A stretch of DNA of 41,742 nt from DATGKR01 sp035294565 (GTDB lineage: Bacteria; Actinomycetota; Acidimicrobiia; Acidimicrobiales; Palsa-688), in contig DATGKR010000124.1 in NCBI GenBank assembly GCA_035294565.1, forward strand, positions 1 to 41,742. Direction: 5' to 3'. The notes under the pieces are model-generated. The model was given only the letters and a program-made list of their open reading frames with translations, ran no database searches and was not told where the DNA came from. Numbering within the stretch: the stretch's first letter is position 1; every line of letters starts with the position of its first letter. Shown here piece by piece: positions 30,461 through 39,695 of this stretch. The translations under genes and the position numbers were made by a program.

Positions 30461-33236
30461 GCCCACCCCCCGCCCCTACCTGACCGAGAGCGCCGTCGGC
30501 ACGGCGCCTCCCACGCCGTCGGGCCAGGGCACCGTGTCCATCACGATCGACGGCCGCCAGGTGCAGGTGAGGGCCGGCCAGTGGATCATCGAAGCCGTCC
30601 AGGAGGCCGGGGTCTACATCCCGCGTTTCTGCTACCACCCGCGGATGAAGCCGGTCGGGATGTGCCGCATGTGCCTCGTGGAGGTGGAGGGGCCGCGGGG
30701 TGCGACGTTGATGCCCGCCTGCTACAACGCCGTGTCCGACGGCATGGAGATCCGCACCAAGAGCGAGAAGGCGGTCAAGGCCCAAGAGGGCGTGCTCGAG
30801 TTCCTGCTGGTCAACCACCCCCTCGACTGCCCCGTATGCGACAAGGGCGGGGAGTGCCCCCTGCAGGACCAGACGCTCGCCTACGGGCCGGGCGACACCC
30901 GCTTCGTCGAGGAGAAGCGTCACTGGGACAAGCCGATCCCGATCTCCGAGCTGGTCCTGCTCGACCGGGAGCGTTGCATCCAGTGCGGCCGATGCGTCCG
31001 CTTTGCCGACGAGGTTTCGGGCGACGCGCTGATCGATTTTGCCGATCGGGGTGACAAGACCGAGGTGGCGGTCTTCCCCGACGAGCCTTACAGCTCTTAC
31101 TTCAGCGGAAACGTGGTGCAGATCTGCCCAGTCGGCGCCCTCACCGCCAAGCCATACCGTTTCCGGGCGCGGCCGTGGGATCTCGAGCAGGTCGAGAGCA
31201 CGTGCACCGCCTGCTCGTTCGGTTGCCGGGCGGCGGTCCAGTCGAGCTCCGGCGAGGTGAGCCGGCTGATCGGCGTGGACTCCGATCCGGTCAATTGGGG
31301 CTGGCTGTGCGACAAGGGCCGTTTCGCCAACGGTGCCATGGCGCGCGCCAACCGCCTGTCCGTGCCGCTGGTGCGCCGCGGCGACGAGCTGGTCGAAACC
31401 AGCTGGGCGGAGGCCCTCGCCCGGGCCGCGGAGGGAATCGCCGCGGCCAGGCGTTCGGGCGGCGGCCGCTCGATCGGGCTGATAGGCGGCGCCAGGCTGG
31501 CCAACGAGGACGCCTACGTGTGGTCCAAGTTCGCCCGCATGGTCCTCGGGACGGACAACCTCGACGCCCAGCTTGGCGACGGCCTCCCCGCCGAAACGGT
31601 CCTCGGGCTGCCGCGGGCGACCATAGACGAGGCTGCCGCCGCCCCCCTGGTGATCACCGTGGGTTCCGACGTGAAAGAGGAGCTTCCGGTCCTCTACCTG
31701 CGCCTCCGACACGGCATTCGGGAGAACAGCCTGAAGCTGGTCGAGCTGGTGCCCGCGCCGACGGGCCTCAGCCCCTACGCGGCGGAGACCGCCGTCTACC
31801 GGCCCGGTGAGCTCGCCGGTCTTGTCGCCGCGATCGCCTCTGGGTCGCCCGTCACAGGCGACGTCGCCGGCGTGGGACGCGAGCAGATCGAGCGCATCCG
31901 CGCCGAGCTCGATCATGCGGACAAAATGTCAGTCTCTTCGCCAGCAGTCGTGGTCGTGATCGGTCGACCTTCGCTGGCTGAGAGCGGGGAGCAGGTCGCG
32001 GCTGCGGCCCGGGTACTGGCGGAGCGGCCCGGGGTGGCGTTCATGCCAGCGCTGCGGCGCAGCAACGTCCACGGCGCCCTCGACTTGGGGTTGGCGCCCG
32101 GCATCCTGCCCGGCCGGGTGTCTCTGGAGGAGGGCCGCGCCTGGTTCGAGTACCACTGGGGGGCTCCGCTTCCAGAAGGCCGTGGCGCCGACACCGCAGG
32201 GATGCTCGCCGACGCTTCGAGGGGTCGAATCGGGGCGCTGATCCTGCTCGGCGCCGACCCGCTGGTCGACTTCCCCGACTCGCGGGCCGCCCTGCGCGGC
32301 GTGCTCGGCGCGCGATTCGTCGTCGCGGTCGACACCCACTTGACGGAGTCGGCGCGCAAGGCCGACGTGGTTCTGCCGGCCGCGGCGTGGGCCGAGCGGC
32401 GGGGTACCTTCACCAACGTCGAGGGCCGCGTCACCTGGCTCGGGCAGCTCGTTCCCGAGCTCGGAAGCTCCTGGCCCGACTGGATGATCGCCTGCGAGCT
32501 GTCCGCCCGCCTCGGGGTAAACCTGGCCTTCACCCGCCTGGAGGACGTCTGGGCGGAGATCGAACGTGTCTCGCCGTTGCACCACGGCATCCCGTACGAA
32601 GTGTTTACGGGCGTGAGGGCCCGCGACGGGATCGTCGTCCCGGCCGACCCCGCGGCGGTGCTCGAGCCGCGTGAGATCCGCCCGCTCGACCCGATGGCCG
32701 ATCCGGGGATCGCGTCCGCCGAGCTTCACAAGGTCGCCCCGAGCGCGCTGGTCGTCCAGTCGGTGGCGATGACCCCCGAGCCGGGCAGCGTCGACCCGAC
32801 CGAGAAGGTCACCTACCCTCAGCCGCCTGCCTCGGGGGACGACCGCGACGCGCCGCCCATGCCGACCTTCCTCGGCCTCCCGCCCGTTCCCGTCCCCGCC
32901 GCCGCTGCCCCGCCGGCCGAAGGCCTGCGTCTCGTGGCGCGGAGAACGCTGTGGGATGGGGGGACCGACATACAGGAGAGCGGCATGGTCGCGGCTTTGG
33001 CGCCGTCCCCGGCGGTCCGGCTCAACCCCGCCGTGCTCGCCGAGCTGGGAGCGGCAGACGGCGAGAAGGTCGTGCTGCGATCGGCGCGCGGGTCTCTGGT
33101 CGTCGAGGCGCGCGCCGACGCGGGGATCCCCGAGGGCACCGCAGTGCTGCCGTGGAACCTTCCCGGCGGTAGGGCCGCCGACCTGATCGACTCCGGGGCG
33201 CAGGTGACGTCTGTGGTCGTTGAGGCGGCAGAGTGA
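30453..33236 (+). CDS. nuoG: NADH-quinone oxidoreductase subunit G
   Basis: 75-kDa-type subunit, 927 residues. The N-terminal ferredoxin-like part carries N1b (FCYHPRMKPVGMCRMC and PAC). HPLDCPVCDKGGECPLQD and RCIQCGRCVRFADEV with CPVGALT are the N4/N5 cysteines. CTACSFGC...GWLCDKGRF is the extra N7-type site found in some bacteria. A molybdopterin-oxidoreductase-like domain, cofactor-free, occupies about 290-720. A Pro-rich linker near 790-830 leads to a formate-dehydrogenase-like C-terminal domain. GTG 30453. The stop overlaps nuoH by 4 bp. Confidence 0.95.
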   Translation: MSRPTPRPYLTESAVGTAPPTPSGQGTVSITIDGRQVQVRAGQWIIEAVQEAGVYIPRFCYHPRMKPVGMCRMCLVEVEGPRGATLMPACYNAVSDGMEIRTKSEKAVKAQEGVLEFLLVNHPLDCPVCDKGGECPLQDQTLAYGPGDTRFVEEKRHWDKPIPISELVLLDRERCIQCGRCVRFADEVSGDALIDFADRGDKTEVAVFPDEPYSSYFSGNVVQICPVGALTAKPYRFRARPWDLEQVESTCTACSFGCRAAVQSSSGEVSRLIGVDSDPVNWGWLCDKGRFANGAMARANRLSVPLVRRGDELVETSWAEALARAAEGIAAARRSGGGRSIGLIGGARLANEDAYVWSKFARMVLGTDNLDAQLGDGLPAETVLGLPRATIDEAAAAPLVITVGSDVKEELPVLYLRLRHGIRENSLKLVELVPAPTGLSPYAAETAVYRPGELAGLVAAIASGSPVTGDVAGVGREQIERIRAELDHADKMSVSSPAVVVVIGRPSLAESGEQVAAAARVLAERPGVAFMPALRRSNVHGALDLGLAPGILPGRVSLEEGRAWFEYHWGAPLPEGRGADTAGMLADASRGRIGALILLGADPLVDFPDSRAALRGVLGARFVVAVDTHLTESARKADVVLPAAAWAERRGTFTNVEGRVTWLGQLVPELGSSWPDWMIACELSARLGVNLAFTRLEDVWAEIERVSPLHHGIPYEVFTGVRARDGIVVPADPAAVLEPREIRPLDPMADPGIASAELHKVAPSALVVQSVAMTPEPGSVDPTEKVTYPQPPASGDDRDAPPMPTFLGLPPVPVPAAAAPPAEGLRLVARRTLWDGGTDIQESGMVAALAPSPAVRLNPAVLAELGAADGEKVVLRSARGSLVVEARADAGIPEGTAVLPWNLPGGRAADLIDSGAQVTSVVVEAAE

Positions 33237-34450
33237 ACGGCGACCCCCTCTTCTCCCACGGCCTTTCCCTCGCCGTTTGGGTGATCCTCCTCGTCAAGGT
33301 CATCGCCGTCTTCGCCATCGTCCTGCTCTCGGTCCTGTTCATGGTGATGTACGAGCGCAAGGCCATCGCCCGGCTCGGGGTCCGCTACGGACCGAACCGC
33401 GCCGGGCCCAACGGGTGGCTGCAGTCGCTGGCCGACGGGACCAAGCTCCTGTTCAAGGAGGCGTTCACGGTCCGCACCGCGGACAAGCTGGTCTACAAGA
33501 TCGCCCCCTACCTCATGCTCGTGCCGATGATGGTCGTCTTCGCCATCGTCCCCCTCGGCGGCACGATCACTATCGCCCACCACACCACCGAGCTGCAGCT
33601 GGCCGACCCCCCCTGGGGGATCCTGTGGCTGTTGATGATGTCGGGCGTCGCCGTCTACGGGGTCATGCTCGCCGGGTGGGCGTCGGGATCGAAGTACCCC
33701 TTGCTCGGCTCGGTGCGCGCCAGCGCCCAGATGGTCTCCTACGAGGCGGTCCTCGGGCTGACCACGGCGACCGTCGTTTTGATGACCCGCTCGCTGCACA
33801 CCAGCGCCATTGTCGCCGCCCAGCAGCCAGGGACCCTCTACGACTGGAACTTCATCCACACGGCGATCGTGCCCTTTGTCCTCTTCTTCATCGCCATCAC
33901 CGCGGAGATGGAAAGACCGCCGTTCGACCTGCTCGAAGCCGAGGAGGAGCTGTCCGGCGGCTACAACATGGAGTACGGGTCGATCGACTTCGCCTGGTTC
34001 TACCTGGCCGGCTACGCAGCTTTAGTCACGAACTCTGCCATCATCGTGACGCTGTGGTTCGGCGGCCCCGACGGTCCGCGCATCGCCGGGCACTCGATCG
34101 GGCCTTTCTGGTTCGTCCTCAAGGTGCTCATCGTCCTCTACGTGTTCGTCTGGATCAGGGCGACGCTGCCCAGGCTGCGCTACGACCAGCTCATGGACCT
34201 CGGCTGGAAGCGGATGATCCCCGCCGCGCTCGCCTGGCTCATGATCGTCGCCGGGTTCCAGGTGACCAACAACGTCTCCGGCAGCGGCGTGGCCCACTTC
34301 CTCGTGACCCGCGAGTGGGGGCTGGCGGCCATCGGGGCGAGCATCGTCCTCTTCTGGCTGCTCGTGCGCGCCATCGACGTCGGGCGCGACGCCGCCACCA
34401 TCGAAGATGCACAGGAGACCCTCGCTGCAAGGGAGGTGTCCGAGCCGTGA
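33233..34450 (+). CDS. nuoH: NADH-quinone oxidoreductase subunit H
   Basis: Membrane subunit of the quinone chamber, 405 residues and about eight to nine helices. The conserved cytoplasmic blocks are YERKAIARLGVRYGPNRAGP, GWASGSKYPLLGSVRASAQM and ITAEMERPPFDLLEAEEELS, followed by GYNMEYGSIDFAWFYLAGY and WIRATLPRLRYDQLMDLGWK. These carry the acidic and basic residues of the E-channel. GTG 33233 overlaps nuoG. The stop overlaps nuoI by 4 bp. Confidence 0.97.
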   Translation: MNGDPLFSHGLSLAVWVILLVKVIAVFAIVLLSVLFMVMYERKAIARLGVRYGPNRAGPNGWLQSLADGTKLLFKEAFTVRTADKLVYKIAPYLMLVPMMVVFAIVPLGGTITIAHHTTELQLADPPWGILWLLMMSGVAVYGVMLAGWASGSKYPLLGSVRASAQMVSYEAVLGLTTATVVLMTRSLHTSAIVAAQQPGTLYDWNFIHTAIVPFVLFFIAITAEMERPPFDLLEAEEELSGGYNMEYGSIDFAWFYLAGYAALVTNSAIIVTLWFGGPDGPRIAGHSIGPFWFVLKVLIVLYVFVWIRATLPRLRYDQLMDLGWKRMIPAALAWLMIVAGFQVTNNVSGSGVAHFLVTREWGLAAIGASIVLFWLLVRAIDVGRDAATIEDAQETLAAREVSEP

Positions 34451-35163
34451 GCTTCATCGACTTCTTCAAGGGCTTCGTCGTCACCGGCAAGCTGCCGCTC
34501 AAACCGAAGGTCACCGTCCAATACCCCGAGGAGAAGCGCCCCAAGCCGGAACGCTTCCACGGCCGCCATGTCCTCAACCGCTACGAGGACGGGATGGAGA
34601 AGTGCATCGGCTGCGAGCTCTGCGCCGGCGTCTGCCCCGCCCACTGCATCTACGTCCGCGGTGCCGACAACCCTCCCGATGCGCCGATCTCGCCAGGGGA
34701 GCGCTACGGCTTCGTGTACGAGATCAACTTCTTGCGGTGCATCCACTGCGACATGTGCGTCGAGGCGTGCCCTACCGAGGCGATCACCGAGTCGAAGCTC
34801 TTCGAGTTCTCCTTCACCAACCGAGACGACGCGATCTACACCAAGGCGGAGCTCCTCGTGGACGACGAAGGCCTTCCCCAGCAGCTGCCGTGGGAGGACT
34901 GGAAACCCGGCGACGACCGCAACACCTCTGCCTGGGTGCGGGCCACGAGCCCCGCGGGAGCCGCGGCGCTCGAAGGGAAGGCGCTCTGGTCGGCCGAGCT
35001 CGGCTACGGCGTGCGACCGCCCCAGAGGGGGCAGTCCGACCCCGAGGCGGCGGACCGACCGCCCGAGTTCGAGCTCTCCCTGCGGGAGATGATCTCGGCG
35101 GCGCTGCGGGGCGTGGGCGTAAGTGGCCGCAGGCCGCTCGGCGGCCCCGAGGAGCAGCAGTGA
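34447..35163 (+). CDS. nuoI: NADH-quinone oxidoreductase subunit I
   Basis: TYKY-type peripheral subunit with two [4Fe-4S] clusters (N6a, N6b). The two ferredoxin motifs are EKCIGCELCAGVCPAHCIYV and RCIHCDMCVEACPTEAITES. 238 residues; the C-terminal 60 (after TSAWVRATSP) are longer than usual and low in complexity. GTG 34447 overlaps nuoH and the TGA overlaps nuoJ. It links NuoG to NuoB in the electron path. Confidence 0.96.
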   Translation: MSFIDFFKGFVVTGKLPLKPKVTVQYPEEKRPKPERFHGRHVLNRYEDGMEKCIGCELCAGVCPAHCIYVRGADNPPDAPISPGERYGFVYEINFLRCIHCDMCVEACPTEAITESKLFEFSFTNRDDAIYTKAELLVDDEGLPQQLPWEDWKPGDDRNTSAWVRATSPAGAAALEGKALWSAELGYGVRPPQRGQSDPEAADRPPEFELSLREMISAALRGVGVSGRRPLGGPEEQQ

Positions 35164-35801
35164 CGGCGGTGTTCGGCACATCGCTTCCGGCCGCGCTGCT
35201 GGCGGCCGAGAGCGGGGGCCATGGCGGGCCCGCCTGGGCGGTCTACGCGGTCGGCGCCGCCATGATCCTCACGGGGGCCCTCGGCGTGGTCCTCCTTCGC
35301 AACCCGGTTCACTGCGCCCTCATGCTCGTCATCACCCTCTTCGGGGTGGCCCTCGAGTTCATCGACGAGTCGGCGAGCTTCCTAGCGGCCGTCCAGATCA
35401 TCGTCTACGCCGGCGCCGTCGTGATCCTCTTCCTCTTCGTGATCATGTTCCTCGGGGTGGACAAACCGGAGGCGGTGCACTCCGAGCCGACCCGTCTGCA
35501 GAGACCGCTGGCGGTGCTGCTCGGCATCGGCGCGCTGATCGAGATCCTCGTCCTGTCGCGAGTCGACCACTGGGCGAGCGGCACCCCCTCCCAGTCGGGT
35601 GTGCTGAACGGAAGCGGCACCAACGTGCAGAAGATCGGCCAGTCGATCTTCACCGGGTACCTGCTTCCCTTCGAAATGACCGCCGCTCTGCTGTTGATAG
35701 CAGTGGTCGCAGCCGTCGTCCTGTCACGCCGGCACCACCCCGTCGCCGGGGAGATGTCAGCCGAGCAGCAGCAGGCCGCCCTGGAGGAGAGCTCCAAGTG
35801 A
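35160..35801 (+). CDS. nuoJ: NADH-quinone oxidoreductase subunit J
   Basis: Membrane subunit, 213 residues with five hydrophobic helices. The family blocks are NPVHCALMLVITLFGVALEF and AAVQIIVYAGAVVILFLFVIM. The loop of about 60 residues between the last two helices (PEAVHSEPTRLQ to NVQKIGQSIFTG) is normal for the family. GTG 35160 overlaps nuoI and the TGA overlaps nuoK. Confidence 0.95.
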   Translation: MTAVFGTSLPAALLAAESGGHGGPAWAVYAVGAAMILTGALGVVLLRNPVHCALMLVITLFGVALEFIDESASFLAAVQIIVYAGAVVILFLFVIMFLGVDKPEAVHSEPTRLQRPLAVLLGIGALIEILVLSRVDHWASGTPSQSGVLNGSGTNVQKIGQSIFTGYLLPFEMTAALLLIAVVAAVVLSRRHHPVAGEMSAEQQQAALEESSK

Positions 35802-36103
35802 CCGTTCCCAGCGCCTGGTACCTGATACTCGCCGCCGTGCTGTTCACCATCGGCGCGACTGGCCTGCTCGTTCGGCGCAACGTGCTGGTCATGTTCATGT
35901 GCATCGAGCTGATGCTGAACGCGGTCAACCTCACCTTCGTCACCTTCGCCCGCCTGCTCAACGACATAGGCGGCCAGTCGGACGTGTTCTTCGTCCTGGT
36001 CGTCGCGGCCGCTGAGGTCGTGGTCGGGCTCGCCATCATCGTGGCCATGTTCCGGCGCCGCGCCGCGGCGACCGCCGACGACATACACACCCTCAGGGGC
36101 TGA
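35798..36103 (+). CDS. nuoK: NADH-quinone oxidoreductase subunit K
   Basis: Small membrane subunit, 101 residues and three helices. The key acidic residues of the proton path are in MCIELMLNAVNLTFVTFAR (E in helix 2) and VAAAEVVVGLAIIVAMFRR (E in helix 3). GTG 35798 overlaps nuoJ by 4 bp. Length is standard. Confidence 0.97.
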   Translation: MTVPSAWYLILAAVLFTIGATGLLVRRNVLVMFMCIELMLNAVNLTFVTFARLLNDIGGQSDVFFVLVVAAAEVVVGLAIIVAMFRRRAAATADDIHTLRG

Positions 36104-36110
36104 TGCGGAC

Positions 36111-38060
36111 TTGAACGCCACCTACGCCATCGTCGCGTTCCCCCTAGCGGGTTCGATCCTTCTGCTTTTCGGCGGCAGGCTCATCCGCCAGCCCTTCTCG
36201 GGTTGGCTGGCGACCTTCGCCGCCTTCGCTTCTTTCGGCGCGAGCGTCTACGTGTGGGCGTCCATGCTCGGGCGTCCGGCGTCGGACCGCCACGCCGACC
36301 TCGGGCTGTTCAGGTGGATGCCCGTCGCAGACCTGCACGTCAACTTCGGGCTCTACGCCGACCAGCTGTCGATCCTGTGGTGCCTGTTCTCCACGGGGGT
36401 CGGCGCGCTGATCACCCTCTACTCGATCGGCTACATGAAGGGCGACCCGGGGTTCAGCCGCTTCTTCTTCTACTTGAACCTGTTCCTGTTCTCGATGGTG
36501 GTCCTCGTCCTCGCCGACAACTTCCTCTTCACCTTCTTGGGGTGGGAAGGGGTCGGATACTGCTCGTACGGCCTGATCGGGTTCTGGTTCGACCGGGACA
36601 GCGCGGCGGTGGCGGCGAAGAAGGCGTTCGTCACCAACCGCATCGGCGACTTCGGTTTCATGATCGCCCTGTTCTTCATGTTCGAGCACTTCCGGTCGTT
36701 CAACTTCTCGGCGGTGCTCTTCCCCCTGACCGCCCATCACGCGGTCCTCGCGGGGACGACGGCGACAGCGATATTCCTGCTTTTGTTCCTCGGAGCGGTC
36801 GGCAAGTCCGCCCAGATTCCCCTGTACATGTGGCTGCCCGACGCCATGGAGGGCCCCACCCCGGTCTCGGCTCTGATCCACGCGGCGACCATGGTCACCG
36901 CCGGCGTGTACCTCGTCGCCCGGGCCGCGCCCATCCTGCACTTCAGCCCCGACTCCCAGTGGATCGTCGCCTCCGTCGGGGCGGGGACGGCCTTCCTGGC
37001 GGCGACGATCGCCTGCAAGCAGGACGACATAAAGAAAGTGCTCGCCTACTCGACCATCTCCCAGATCGGCTACATGATGCTCGCCGAGGGCTCCGGCGAC
37101 TACCCGGCCGGCATCTTTCACACGGTCATGCACGCCTTCTTCAAGGGGCTCCTGTTCCTCGCCGCCGGCTCGGTCATCCACGCCCTCCACGACGAGCAGG
37201 ACATGAAGCGGATGGGCGGCCTCTTCCGCTACCTGCGCGTCACCGGGGTCTGCTTCCTCTTCGGCTTCCTCGCCTTGGCGGCCATCCCGCCCTTCGACGG
37301 CTTCTGGTCAAAGGACCAGGTGCTCGCCGCCGCCTGGCACAAGAGCCCCGCCCTGTGGGCGCTCGGCGTGGCGGCTGCCGGGCTCACCGCCTACTACATG
37401 AGCCGCCAGTTCATGCTCGTCTTCACCGGCCAGGCACGCTGGCGGGACCAGGCTGCCGAGCACGGTGCGGCCGGGCACGCCGCAGTCGGGGGGTCTGCGG
37501 CCGGGCACGATGCGCTCGAGCCGCACGAGCCGCCCCTGACCATGCTCGTTCCCATCGTCGTGCTGGCTTTCGCCTCGCTTTTCGGCTGGCTGCTCAACGC
37601 CCCCTTCGGCGGTCTCGACTTCATCTCGCGCTGGCTCGCCCCGGTCTTCCCGGCGACGATCGCCCCGGCGGTTCACGTCGCGACCGGCACGAAGTGGGTG
37701 ATAGGAGCGGTGGCTGCCGGCATGGCGTTCCTCGGCCTGTTCTTCGGGCTGGGCGCCTGGCGCGGCGGCGTCGTCGACCGCCCCGCCCTCGAACCGGCGT
37801 TCCTCGAGCACGGCTGGTACATCGACGAGAGCATCGCCGTGGCCGTGTCGGGGCCCTTGGCGACCGCGGCGAACGCTGCCAGCTTCGCCGTGGACGCCGG
37901 CTGGGTCGACGGCCTCATCAACGGTGTCGCCAGGGCGGCCGCCCAGACTGGACGCCAGCTGCGCCGGCTGCAGACCGGGTACCTGCGCAACTACGCGCTG
38001 GGCATCGGCCTGGGCGCCGCGGCGATCCTCTTCTACATGACGATGCGGGCGGGGGGCTGA
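36111..38060 (+). CDS. nuoL: NADH-quinone oxidoreductase subunit L
   Basis: Largest antiporter-like membrane subunit, 649 residues and about 16 helices including the C-terminal lateral amphipathic helix. The conserved blocks are FLGWEGVGYCSYGLIGFW, VGKSAQIPLYMWLPDAMEGP, PVSALIHAATMVTAGVYLVA and CKQDDIKKVLAYSTISQIGY. A short Gly/Ala/His-rich loop near residues 450-470 is not conserved. TTG 36111 is the start, 7 nt after nuoK, with no close Shine-Dalgarno. Confidence 0.96.
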   Translation: MNATYAIVAFPLAGSILLLFGGRLIRQPFSGWLATFAAFASFGASVYVWASMLGRPASDRHADLGLFRWMPVADLHVNFGLYADQLSILWCLFSTGVGALITLYSIGYMKGDPGFSRFFFYLNLFLFSMVVLVLADNFLFTFLGWEGVGYCSYGLIGFWFDRDSAAVAAKKAFVTNRIGDFGFMIALFFMFEHFRSFNFSAVLFPLTAHHAVLAGTTATAIFLLLFLGAVGKSAQIPLYMWLPDAMEGPTPVSALIHAATMVTAGVYLVARAAPILHFSPDSQWIVASVGAGTAFLAATIACKQDDIKKVLAYSTISQIGYMMLAEGSGDYPAGIFHTVMHAFFKGLLFLAAGSVIHALHDEQDMKRMGGLFRYLRVTGVCFLFGFLALAAIPPFDGFWSKDQVLAAAWHKSPALWALGVAAAGLTAYYMSRQFMLVFTGQARWRDQAAEHGAAGHAAVGGSAAGHDALEPHEPPLTMLVPIVVLAFASLFGWLLNAPFGGLDFISRWLAPVFPATIAPAVHVATGTKWVIGAVAAGMAFLGLFFGLGAWRGGVVDRPALEPAFLEHGWYIDESIAVAVSGPLATAANAASFAVDAGWVDGLINGVARAAAQTGRQLRRLQTGYLRNYALGIGLGAAAILFYMTMRAGG

Positions 38061-38063
38061 GCC

Positions 38064-39695
38064 TTGACGTCGCCGATCCCCATTCTCGACATCATCGTCT
38101 TCCTCCCGGCGGGCGGCGCGGTCGCCTGCCTTTTGCTCCCGAGGCTGGCCCGCTACCTGGCGCTGGTCGCCTCCGTGGCCGAGCTGGGCTTCGCCTTCTA
38201 CATGATGGTTGCGTTCGAGCCGGGGCAGGCAGGGTTCCAGTTCGTCACCCGCCAGTCGTGGATCGGGAACTTCGGCATCTCGTGGAACCTCGGCGTGGAC
38301 GGCATCTCCCTGTTCCTCGTCGCGATGACCGCCCTGTTGTTCCCCATAGCCATGTTCGGCCCACCGATCCGCGGCGACCAGAGGTCGTTCATGGCCTGGA
38401 TGCTCCTCCTCGAGGCGGCGTGCATGGGCACCTTCCTCGCCCTCGACCTCTTCGTCTTCTTCGTCATGTTCGAGATCACGCTGGTGCCCGGCTATTTCAT
38501 CATCGTCGGGTGGGGTGGGGCGCGGCGCAGCTACGCGGCGATGAAGTTCTTCATCTACACCTTCGCCGGCTCGGCCTTCTTCTTCGTCGCCATGCTCGCC
38601 CTGGTCCTTCTCGCCGCCCCCTTCAACGGCGGCCACGTCACCTTCGACCTCATCACCCTCGCCCGGGACGCCGGCCACCTGTCGCACACCGCCCAGGTTC
38701 TGGTGTTCGCCGGGTTCGCCGTGGCGTTCGCCGTCAAGACGCCCCTGGTACCGTTCCACAGCTGGCTGCCCGACACCTACACCGAGGCGCCGACGTCGGG
38801 TTCCATGGTCCTGGCGGGGATCCTCTTCAAGCTCGGCGCGTACGGGTTCGTCCGCCTCTGCATCTTCCTCCTTCCCCGAGGCGCGGCCGACCTCGGCCCC
38901 CTGCTGCTCACCCTCGCCGCGGTGGGCATCGCCTACGGAGCTCTGGTGACCATCATGCAGAAGGACCTCAAGCGCCTGGTCGCCTACGCGTCGATCGTCG
39001 ACGTGGCCTTCATCGTCCTCGGGTTCTTCGCCTTCAGCTCCCAAGGGGTCACCGGTGGGGTGATGGAGATGGTCAACCACGGGCTCATCACCGGTGCGCT
39101 CTTCTTCCTCGTCGGCATGGTGTGGGAGAGGAGGGGCACCCTTAGGTTCTCCGAGCTCGGCGGGATCCAGAAGTCCGCTCCAGTGCTCGCCGCCGTGTTC
39201 TTGGCGGTGATCCTCGCAGCGGTTGGCCTGCCGGGGCTCAACGGCTTCGTGGGGGAGTTCCTGGTGCTGGTCGGCACGTTCTCCACCCACGCCCACTGGT
39301 GGGCTGTCGTGGGCGCCACGGCGGTCGTGACGGGGGCGATATACCTCTTCTGGGCCTACCAGCGGGTGTTCCAGGGACCGGTTCGCATCGCCGCCAACAC
39401 AGTGCGCGACATCACCTGGCGGGAGCTCGGCCTGCTCGCCCCCCTGCTCGCCGGCATAGTCTTCCTGGGCGTCTACCCGGCCCCGTTCCTCGACCGGGTG
39501 ACGCCCTCGGTCGCCTACCTGCTCCACCACGTCGAAGCCCAGGCGCCCAACGCCGACGTGCCGCGGGGCTCGCTCGACGTGAAGTACGCGATCCCCGCTT
39601 CGCAGAACGTCGACCTGCGCGCCTCGGCCACGAGCGCCCTCGCACGGCCAGGCGGGGGGGATAAGCCCGAGGCCGCAGCGGGAGGCGGGCGATGA
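38064..39695 (+). CDS. nuoM: NADH-quinone oxidoreductase subunit M
   Basis: Antiporter-like membrane subunit, 543 residues. Recognisable blocks are WNLGVDGISLFLVAMTALLF, FEITLVPGYFIIVGWGGARR, VKTPLVPFHSWLPDTYTEAP, SGSMVLAGILFKLGAYGFVR and MQKDLKRLVAYASIVDVAF. TTG 38064 begins 3 nt after the nuoL stop. About 40 low-complexity residues follow the last helix. The stop overlaps the nuoN ATG (ATGA). Confidence 0.96.
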   Translation: MTSPIPILDIIVFLPAGGAVACLLLPRLARYLALVASVAELGFAFYMMVAFEPGQAGFQFVTRQSWIGNFGISWNLGVDGISLFLVAMTALLFPIAMFGPPIRGDQRSFMAWMLLLEAACMGTFLALDLFVFFVMFEITLVPGYFIIVGWGGARRSYAAMKFFIYTFAGSAFFFVAMLALVLLAAPFNGGHVTFDLITLARDAGHLSHTAQVLVFAGFAVAFAVKTPLVPFHSWLPDTYTEAPTSGSMVLAGILFKLGAYGFVRLCIFLLPRGAADLGPLLLTLAAVGIAYGALVTIMQKDLKRLVAYASIVDVAFIVLGFFAFSSQGVTGGVMEMVNHGLITGALFFLVGMVWERRGTLRFSELGGIQKSAPVLAAVFLAVILAAVGLPGLNGFVGEFLVLVGTFSTHAHWWAVVGATAVVTGAIYLFWAYQRVFQGPVRIAANTVRDITWRELGLLAPLLAGIVFLGVYPAPFLDRVTPSVAYLLHHVEAQAPNADVPRGSLDVKYAIPASQNVDLRASATSALARPGGGDKPEAAAGGGR